Source: Roseimaritima sp.
GTDB lineage: Bacteria > Planctomycetota > Planctomycetia > Pirellulales > Pirellulaceae
DNA length: 6,851 bases
Direction: 5' to 3'
Assembly (NCBI GenBank): GCA_007124075.1
Contig: SLFV01000237.1
Span: 1-6,851 of the forward strand
This document shows positions 1-6,600 of this stretch, in pieces; position 1 is the first letter of the stretch, and every line of letters begins with the position of its first letter. The notes under the pieces are model-generated. The model was given only the letters and a program-made list of their open reading frames with translations. It was not told the DNA's origin and searched no databases. The position numbers and the translations under genes were made by a program.

Positions 1-897
1 CTGATTGGCAAATTCATCCCCCAGAAAGCGAATCCGAACTTCGGTCGGAGCTTGAGGATTCTGCGCATCGGCGGGAAGCTGGGTGACCTGGAACTGACTG
101 GGCTGATACCCCAGACCCTCCAGACCCTGACGCACCGCAGCGGCAGCACTGACGGCAAATGTATCAAAAGGCACGTTGGCCGTGGCGGAATTGCCTTCTT
201 GCGTGAAAACGAAATTGCCCCCCGTCCCGTCGCGCGCCGATCGGGAAAAGACCAGTTCCTGTGTTTCGGTTACGATCGGTTCGATGTAATCCGAAAACGT
301 CAGCCCCTCGCTGGGAGTAAAGATATCCGCAAAAACCGTGAACGCCCCAATCCCCGCACCAAATCGACGCAGATCGTTGTAACCAACCTCCAACGAGAAA
401 ATTTCTCCCGGAGAGATGTTCAGCGTGCGACTGCCCTCCTCCAACAGGCCCTCTCCGGTCGTGCGGTCACGAACGTCCAGACGCAATTCCAGAAGCTCCA
501 TATTGGTACCCTGCCCACGATTGAGCGTGTTGATCACCATCAACGCGTCCATCGGGTCCAACCGGCCATCACCATTGACATCCACAAACGGCAACCCATC
601 TTCGACTGCGGATTTGCCAGGAAACAACTCGTCCACGGGCCCGACGCCAAAACGGTTGATGTAATTAATCACCGTCAACGCATCGTGCGGCGTGACTCGG
701 TAATTGTGGGTCACATCGGCGGGAGCAAAGCTGTTGTGGAACGCAAGCTGATTACTGGACAATAGGTCACCGGCCAGCAGTTCCCGTCGTTCCAGTAACT
801 CCGCCTGTATCCGTCGCTTGACCAAACCGGCCCTTGATTTGCGTTCGCTACGTGTTGCCTGAAAAGTGCGACTAAATAAACGGCCGAGTGATTTCAT
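1..897 (-). CDS. LEPR-XLL and dockerin type I surface protein with cohesin-like module, N-terminal part (partial)
   Basis: Probable secreted or cell-surface protein; 299 residues are visible, the frame is open to the left edge, and the C-terminus is outside the window. The ATG at 897 is chosen because a basic leader and the export motif LERRELLAG (residues 35-43) follow at the usual distance, no ATG lies between it and an in-frame TAG upstream, and no clear Shine-Dalgarno is needed in this phylum. A dockerin-like pair spans residues 59-127: loop 1 (D61 to D72) is degenerate, with H64, N65 and Y66 where an acidic residue and Gly are usual; loop 2 (DVNGDGRLDPMD, 106-117) is canonical. Residues about 134-217 look like a beta-sandwich (core DLRRFGAGIGAFTVFADI), resembling cohesin-like modules in planctomycete proteins. 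Residues about 210-299 resemble an adhesin-type repeat with an 'AAAVRQGLEGLGY' helix and a following 'VRIRFLGDEFANQ' strand. Function unknown; an adhesion or scaffolding role is inference. Domain identity of the dockerin is firm, that of the cohesin-like part is moderate. Confidence 0.9.
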   Translation of the reverse strand, partial: MKSLGRLFSRTFQATRSERKSRAGLVKRRIQAELLERRELLAGDLLSSNQLAFHNSFAPADVTHNYRVTPHDALTVINYINRFGVGPVDELFPGKSAVEDGLPFVDVNGDGRLDPMDALMVINTLNRGQGTNMELLELRLDVRDRTTGEGLLEEGSRTLNISPGEIFSLEVGYNDLRRFGAGIGAFTVFADIFTPSEGLTFSDYIEPIVTETQELVFSRSARDGTGGNFVFTQEGNSATANVPFDTFAVSAAAAVRQGLEGLGYQPSQFQVTQLPADAQNPQAPTEVRIRFLGDEFANQ

Positions 898-980
898 CGC
901 CAAATCCAATCGAAAATCGACTATGTGCGGGGGAAAAGCTGCGGATGCAAATTGGGGACGTACCGCCCAGTTAAGTGCCC

Positions 981-1008
981 ATATTAACTACCTTGACCAG
1001 TTTATCAA
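981..1008 (-). promoter_or_regulatory. Candidate sigma-70-like promoter for the left-edge dockerin gene
   Basis: On the minus strand TTGATA (1008-1003, five of six matches to TTGACA) is followed after 16 bases by TAATAT (986-981, four of six matches to TATAAT). This would give a leader of roughly 75-80 bases before the ATG at 897. It lies after the stop of the peptidase-like gene and beyond its candidate terminator, so the left-edge gene could be transcribed on its own. Matches of this quality occur by chance in AT-richer gaps, so support is modest. Confidence 0.3.
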
Positions 1009-1023
1009 GAATCGACCTGTTCA

Positions 1024-1049
1024 GAAAAGCAAGGATCCTAGATGACCTT
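1024..1049 (-). terminator. Candidate weak intrinsic terminator after the peptidase-like gene
   Basis: Starting five bases after the TAA (1056-1054), the minus strand reads AAGG-TC-ATC-TAG-GAT-CCTT followed by GCTTTTC. AAGG pairs with CCTT and ATC with GAT around a three-base loop, with a two-base bulge on the 5' arm; a run of four Ts follows one base later. Position and orientation suit a terminator, but the stem is short and AT-rich and the T-run is brief, so it may be inefficient or fortuitous. Confidence 0.3.
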
Positions 1050-1053
1050 CCTG

Positions 1054-3525
1054 TTAGAGTACTTCGGCGTCAAAAAGTTCCAGGAAAATTGGTAGTTCCT
1101 GATCAAGCGGATTCTCTGATTCTTCCGGCCCAAAATCGTTACGATCGGAAAAAATTACCGATTCGACCAGACGGTCACGCTGCTGTGGGTGATCATTCAT
1201 CGCCGCATGGGCTGAGCTGATTTGACTGGACCAAGGCGCATGTCGCTCCCGTTCGATCGTCGCGGTTTCGGACGTTTCGCTTCCCAAGGCCGAATTTATC
1301 TGAATCGCCGATTCGCCTTGCACGCCCGCTGGCATGCTTGGACGACTGAGCCGGTTGAGCGCATTGATAACGAACAGGGCATCTGCCGGGGTAATTCGGC
1401 CATCGCCGTTGGTGTCGACGAAAACAGGTATATCGTCGGACCTTGGTAACACACCCGCACCGTTGCGATTCAGGTAATTGATAATCATCAGCGCATCGAT
1501 CGCTTGCACATTTCCATCGCCGTTGACGTCGGCCGGTAAATCCGAATTTCGCCACGGGCTGGGGACCGAAAGGATCGGCACTTCCAGTGGCGTGGACCTG
1601 CCGTCGACGATTTCCACGGTTTGTATCTCGGGAACTGCGTGGATGGTCAACAGCGGTTGGAACTGCACGTCGTAAACCCCGTCGGGCAGGTTTTCCAACC
1701 GTAACAACCCCAGAGCATCCGCGTTGGCTTGCAGGTTTGGTCCCAGTCCCAATCCGCTAACATGGATTTCTGTACTCATGTGGCCGAAGATACGGACCTG
1801 GGAGATTCGCTTTTGCTGATCTTGCACACGTAATAGACGTGCCTGACCGCTGTCTAACCGCTCCGATGTGTCGCGGGTGATCAATTCTCCGGTATCATCA
1901 AACGCATCTATACGACCGACTGCACCGGCTTGTGCCGCGGAAATCAATGCGGAAAACTCGGTCGTTGGTTGATCGAAATCCAAAATCAGGACATCGTTCC
2001 TGTTCCAGGTCGGCCGCCACTGTCCCGTATGCGCTTGATACCAGGCAAACCGTTTGCCTGCGTCGGTATCAACCACTCCTACACGTCCATCGGTATTGGA
2101 AGCTACGGCCTGTAATTCGAAAAATTCAGTGTCCGTGACGGCTTGCCCCGCGGCCAGATCCTCGGCGTGTAACCAGTGGCGAACCGGTAAAACGTGGCCA
2201 TGAGGCATCATCACCATCGCCGACAGACCGGCTAGCGGGCTTTCGCCCCCGTCGACCAGTCCGTTGTCATTTTCGTCCAGGAACGCAAAGGCCGTGATCG
2301 AGGCGGGAGTCGTGCCGGGACGTGTCCGAGTGGCGACAATCGATGGACTGGTCACGCCCGTCTGGGCATCGATCACGCGAACTTCCATCAGCTCCGCGTC
2401 GATGGGAACCGTAACGGCAAATGAAATCTCGGCAACTTGCACATCAGGAGCCGCTGCGGTCAACCATGGACCATCGTCAAACCGATATTCAACCCGGCTG
2501 ATCCGATTAAGCGTTATATCATTCTGCAGACCCAGCCGGTTTTGATTCGGTAACGCTACCGCCCGGGCCTGGCCTTCAAAGTGGAATTGCTGTGTCTGTG
2601 CTTCAAATCGCCCCACACCTTCCAGATGCAAAGGAACGTCCATGACGTCAAAAATGCCGTTGCCACTGCTGTCGCGCCAGCCTACATACGCCAGCGTCGA
2701 CTCAGGACTGACCAGTTGTTGAAAAGCGGAAAGCCGATAACTGCCCCCCGCCATAATGCTGATTTCTTGCACAAAATCAGGGGCCGGATTATCCGCTGCA
2801 TTAAGATTCAAGTTGTTGTAATAACCGCGCTGATCAAACCAGGGATCGCCTCCGGGGTATTCATCGTTAGCCCAAAACATGTGGCCCGTTTCGTGGGCGA
2901 TGGTGGAGGTAGGCCGCGCTGAGGGAACAACCATGTACATCCCCCCAGGGTACGCAAACGCGCTGGAAAACGTACCTCCGGGGGCAAACATCCCATCCCC
3001 GTAGTTGCTATTGACGACAACGATTGAAAAAGCCCAGTCGGCGTCCATCGCTACTCGCTGTTGATGATTGAACCGCCGAACGGCTTGATCAAATGGCAGA
3101 CGGGTATCCATTCCCTGCGCAGCCAAAAAATCACCGACATAGAGCACGTTGGAATTAGACGTCCGAGTGATCGGTTCGTACGGGGTTTCGAAGGGGGCGT
3201 GAACGAAGGTTTCGTCGTAGACAAACTCCAGCGTATGTTTAGTGTCCAGCGAATCCAAAAGATCGACCCACCACTGCATTCCATCACGGATCTTTTGCAT
3301 CACGCCGTCAATTTCTTGCTGGGTCCAATCCACCACACTGTCGGGACCGACGCTTTCAAAAAAGATCGGGGTAACTGCCACGCGCCCCAGCATGAACTCA
3401 CCCGTGTCCAACGGATCCGCCCCTAACGGCAGCCCCGACAGCAAATGACGCTGCTCCAGTGACTGAATCGTCAACCGTCTGCGCAGCCTCCGCGAACCGA
3501 CGGTCAAAATGCGACGACGCGACAT
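1054..3525 (-). CDS. Secreted HExxH metallopeptidase-like protein with SdrD-B-like and dockerin domains
   Basis: Complete protein of 823 residues. The ATG at 3525 is preferred over the in-frame GTG at 3606 (27 residues longer) because it places the basic leader and the LEQRHLLSG motif (residues 23-31) at the normal distance from the start. Residues about 45-300 form a zincin-like domain: HETGH at 211-215, then D221-E222-Y223, and a Met-turn-like SIM at 256-258. By analogy it would bind zinc and cleave peptides outside the cytoplasm, but the third ligand is unclear and the substrate unknown. An acidic Asn/Gly loop (DSSGNGIFDVMD, 285-296) ends this part. Next come an Ig-like beta region (about 303-403), an SdrD-B-like start (FLDENDNGLVDGGESPL, about 415-431), a galactose-binding-like stretch (about 460-598, with ILDFDQP and GRIDAFDDTGEL), and an SdrD-B-like end (LENLPDGVYDVQF, about 610-622). 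A dockerin pair lies at 661-725 with both loops canonical (666-677 and 704-715). An acidic 98-residue tail contains QGES and ends FLELFDAEVL. It overlaps no neighbour. Peptidase activity is inference; the domain order is well supported. Confidence 0.88.
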   Translation of the reverse strand: MSRRRILTVGSRRLRRRLTIQSLEQRHLLSGLPLGADPLDTGEFMLGRVAVTPIFFESVGPDSVVDWTQQEIDGVMQKIRDGMQWWVDLLDSLDTKHTLEFVYDETFVHAPFETPYEPITRTSNSNVLYVGDFLAAQGMDTRLPFDQAVRRFNHQQRVAMDADWAFSIVVVNSNYGDGMFAPGGTFSSAFAYPGGMYMVVPSARPTSTIAHETGHMFWANDEYPGGDPWFDQRGYYNNLNLNAADNPAPDFVQEISIMAGGSYRLSAFQQLVSPESTLAYVGWRDSSGNGIFDVMDVPLHLEGVGRFEAQTQQFHFEGQARAVALPNQNRLGLQNDITLNRISRVEYRFDDGPWLTAAAPDVQVAEISFAVTVPIDAELMEVRVIDAQTGVTSPSIVATRTRPGTTPASITAFAFLDENDNGLVDGGESPLAGLSAMVMMPHGHVLPVRHWLHAEDLAAGQAVTDTEFFELQAVASNTDGRVGVVDTDAGKRFAWYQAHTGQWRPTWNRNDVLILDFDQPTTEFSALISAAQAGAVGRIDAFDDTGELITRDTSERLDSGQARLLRVQDQQKRISQVRIFGHMSTEIHVSGLGLGPNLQANADALGLLRLENLPDGVYDVQFQPLLTIHAVPEIQTVEIVDGRSTPLEVPILSVPSPWRNSDLPADVNGDGNVQAIDALMIINYLNRNGAGVLPRSDDIPVFVDTNGDGRITPADALFVINALNRLSRPSMPAGVQGESAIQINSALGSETSETATIERERHAPWSSQISSAHAAMNDHPQQRDRLVESVIFSDRNDFGPEESENPLDQELPIFLELFDAEVL

Positions 3526-3671
3526 GACGAATGTTTCAGAAAAGTTGAACGTGGTAAAGTCGGTGGATACTTCCTTCGATGCAGATTCGGCCAAATGATT
3601 CCCCACTGGCCAGTCTTTTCAGCGACTTGCGTGCAACTTACCAACGATCCATGATCGCGCACGCCCTGACG
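3526..3671. other. Intergenic gap between the large surface protein gene and the peptidase-like gene
   Basis: No coding capacity apart from a possible 27-codon upstream extension of the peptidase-like gene from GTG 3606. It contains a short hairpin, CGATC-CAT-GATCG (3645-3657), placed like a terminator after the TAA at 3672 but without a real T-run, and a ten-base perfect palindrome ACTGGCCAGT (3605-3614). I see no convincing -35/-10 pair and no Shine-Dalgarno before the ATG at 3525. Read-through from the upstream gene is therefore possible. Confidence 0.4.
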
Positions 3672-6600
3672 TTACTTCAACGAGGCGAACAGACGATCGG
3701 TCACCGACGCGTCCTCCTCCAGCGAAGCTTGGTCATCCGCTAGTGTATCCAAAACATCATCGATCCCGATCTCGGTTGCCATGTCAAAGACGGAACCGCT
3801 ACCCGAGGTAGCCTTGGGCGGAGGTGTTGGCGTGGCGTCCAGGAGCGGGTCCTGGGCCACCGCTTCCTGATCACTTTGACTCTTCGTCTGATTGGCGATC
3901 CCAGGAACGGCTTCGTAAACAGCGCCCCCGACAACGATCGATTCACCCTGCGGGGCACCGGGTAAAGGTCGGGACTCGCGATTCAGGCGATTGATCACCC
4001 GCAACGCATCGTTGGCCGTAATCCGTCCGTCACCATCGACGTCGGGATATTTTGGCAACAAGATATCGGGGGCCGGGTTCAGGTGAATCACTGGCGACCC
4101 CGCGCGTCGCAAGGCATTGATCACTTGTACCGCATCCAGCGGGGTCACGCCACCATCATCATTAACGTCCTCCGCCATCGAGAAACCAGCGGCGTTGACG
4201 TTTGGGTTCTGGTACGGATTCGTCGTGATCGTGATTGGCCAATCCTCGATCTCACCCGTTTCCAACAAACTTCCGTCATCAGCCATGCCTGTCAAGATGA
4301 CGCGGACGTAACTGGCGCCAACGCTTGCGTCAAATGGTGTGTCCAACGTGACCGAACCAAAGAAACCGGGCAGCCCCGCCGGATTGCCTGGCGAACCGAA
4401 TCGCTGCGATTCGTTAGGTCCGTCAAACCGACCATCACGATTCCAGTCGACCAGAATATCCAAGGCCCAGGGTTGTCCCAAGTCGGCTTGCACGTCGACA
4501 TCGACCCGGGTTGTGAAACCGCGCCGGAAGGGAGCGCTAAAGCTGACTCCATCGTCATCGGGATCGGCGTTGGGAACCAATGCATCGTTCTTCGGACCGA
4601 CTCGTTCGCCCAGTCGCAATGTCGGATCGATTCGGCGTCGCGGTCCACCATCGGCGATTAAGGATTGATAGGGTGCGGGGGCGTCCCCATAATCAAAACC
4701 GCTACCGACAAAGACTGTCAATTCGGTCCGACCGGTGGGCTGGTTGCTTTGCAATAGGTTGCCCGCCTTGTCGCGAATCGTTGGTAATTCAACCACGCCA
4801 ACGCCCGTCGCGGCGGTCGCACCGGTCAGAAATACACGGCTACCGACGGCAGAGGCGGAGACTCCCGGCAGTTGGGCATCGTTGATGGCTGCTGCCAGCG
4901 TGGATGCCGATTGGGTTTCAGAACTGCCGGGAAATAGCACCACTGGCAGGCTGGCCGGTTGACCAGGAACACCCAATTGACGCAGCACGGAGTTGCCCAA
5001 GTCAACGGTGTAACTAACATCCGACTGCAATGCGACGCGACCGCCACCGGCATTGATCGGTGCCAAACCCAACCCCGCACCACTGATCACGCGCACCAGT
5101 TCGTCGGCAATCTGATCGACGGTTTGTCCCGGAGCAATCCGAACGGGTACTGCACCGGGGGTTTGCAAGACATTATTCGTGTCAAACTCAAACACGACCT
5201 GCTGAGCCGCGCCACGACGAATCACGAATGTTTGCCCATCCTCCAGCCCGGTAGCGGCACGTATATCGGCGGGGATCCCTAACCCGAATCCGACCGAAGT
5301 GCCCACGGCACCTCGCGCCAGCATGCCTGTTTCCAATGGATCGAAGAAGGTCAGCGGGTCGTTGCCGACGATCGTCAGTTCACCTCCAGCGTGCAACGAA
5401 GCACTGAGTTGCAGCGACGACTGGTTGATTACCTGAACCATCGCCGCGGCGATTTCCTCCACGTTCGCACCCACGGGGATCGGAACCGGGACCGCTTCGA
5501 AGTTATTGACGAAAGCGTTGTCGTCCAATTCGAAGGTCAAGCGATTCGTTCCATCGGTAAGCGTGAATGTTGCACCATCCGCACCGATCACGCCGGGCAA
5601 CGTCTGCGGCACACGGACCGTGATGAACGATTCGTACTCGAACGATGTCGAATTGCCCAATTGATCAATGACTCGGAAAATCGAACCATCAACCGTTAAA
5701 TTCGCCGGCAGGCCTCGCATCACCGAATCGGTTGCGTCCAACAAACGGATCACGTACACCGCGTCTTGCTGGAACACACCGGCCAGCGGCGTGATCCTGA
5801 TTGTGTTGTTGCTTGGGTTGTATCCGAAACGATAGTCAACGCCTTCCACCAGCGGCACCCCGTCTTTGGTCACCAGGACCGCATCGCCACTGACCGACCG
5901 ATCATCGATTCCCACCCCTGATCCGGTGTCGGCGGGGGTCAAACCATCAATCAATTGAATCTCAAAGAACCTGGGCAGTTCGCCAAAGACTTGGGCACTG
6001 GTCGAACCCTGCCCCAATTCCGCAGCCCGCGGCGAAGTCAGGATCGCCCTTGGTCCGGTTACATCGCTGCGTTCCTCGGCACCTCTGTCTTTAAAAACCA
6101 ACTCCCCCGAACCAAACGGCGACTGCATTGTCGGATCGTCGACTCGCAGTTGACCGTTCACGTCAAACATCGGAGCAATGATTGGCGAGGGGGGCAGTCC
6201 CAGCGGGCTGCGAACCGTAACCAAGGAGGCGCGATCTTCCAGCGAGTCGATCGAACTATCGATGATCGGAGCACCGTCACTGGGGGTAAAAATCAATTCG
6301 CCAGCACTAACGAACAACTCCTCCGTCTCAGGAACAAACTGGGCAAAACTGCCCGGAGTGGCCAATCCCTCCAACGCTTCGGCATTGCGATAGAACGTCA
6401 TACCGCCCAGAACCGTCGACGTGCTGGTCTCATCGACATTCAAACCGATTATGGCGTTGGCGATGACATTGTTCAGCAGCGTCGGAGCGGCATTGTGGCG
6501 AATTTGAATCCCCTCACCACCGGCCACAAACCGATCGACAACGACGCTGCTGATCGCCCCGACCGCGTCAATGTCCGCACCCACGGTCAAGGAGGTTGGA

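Noticed and set aside
52..765. Long plus-strand open frame (237 codons) opposite the left-edge gene
   Set aside because: It lies fully antisense to a frame with clear LEPR-XLL and dockerin motifs, its translation is rich in Arg, Gln and His with no domain signal, and such shadows are common opposite moderately GC-rich genes.
3526..3606. Upstream GTG start that would lengthen the peptidase-like protein by 27 residues
   Set aside because: The extra residues would push the basic leader and LEQRHLLSG motif away from the N-terminus, and an ATG at 3525 gives the usual layout. Not excluded, only less likely.
3605..3614. Perfect ten-base palindrome ACTGGCCAGT as an operator
   Set aside because: One copy only, no matching site elsewhere in the gaps, and a palindrome of this length is not rare by chance.
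3645..3657. Hairpin CGATC-CAT-GATCG as a terminator after the large surface protein gene
   Set aside because: A five-base stem without a following T-run on the minus strand; too weak to call.
517..4178. Recurring similar DNA at the dockerin segments taken as DNA repeats or recombination sites
   Set aside because: The similarity is explained by the conserved protein motif (DxNxDG and DALxVIN) in separate genes; the DNA differs at many codon positions.
4083..4661. Plus-strand open frame (192 codons) opposite the GEVED and dockerin region
   Set aside because: The minus strand carries unmistakable GEVED and dockerin motifs here; the antisense translation shows nothing coherent.
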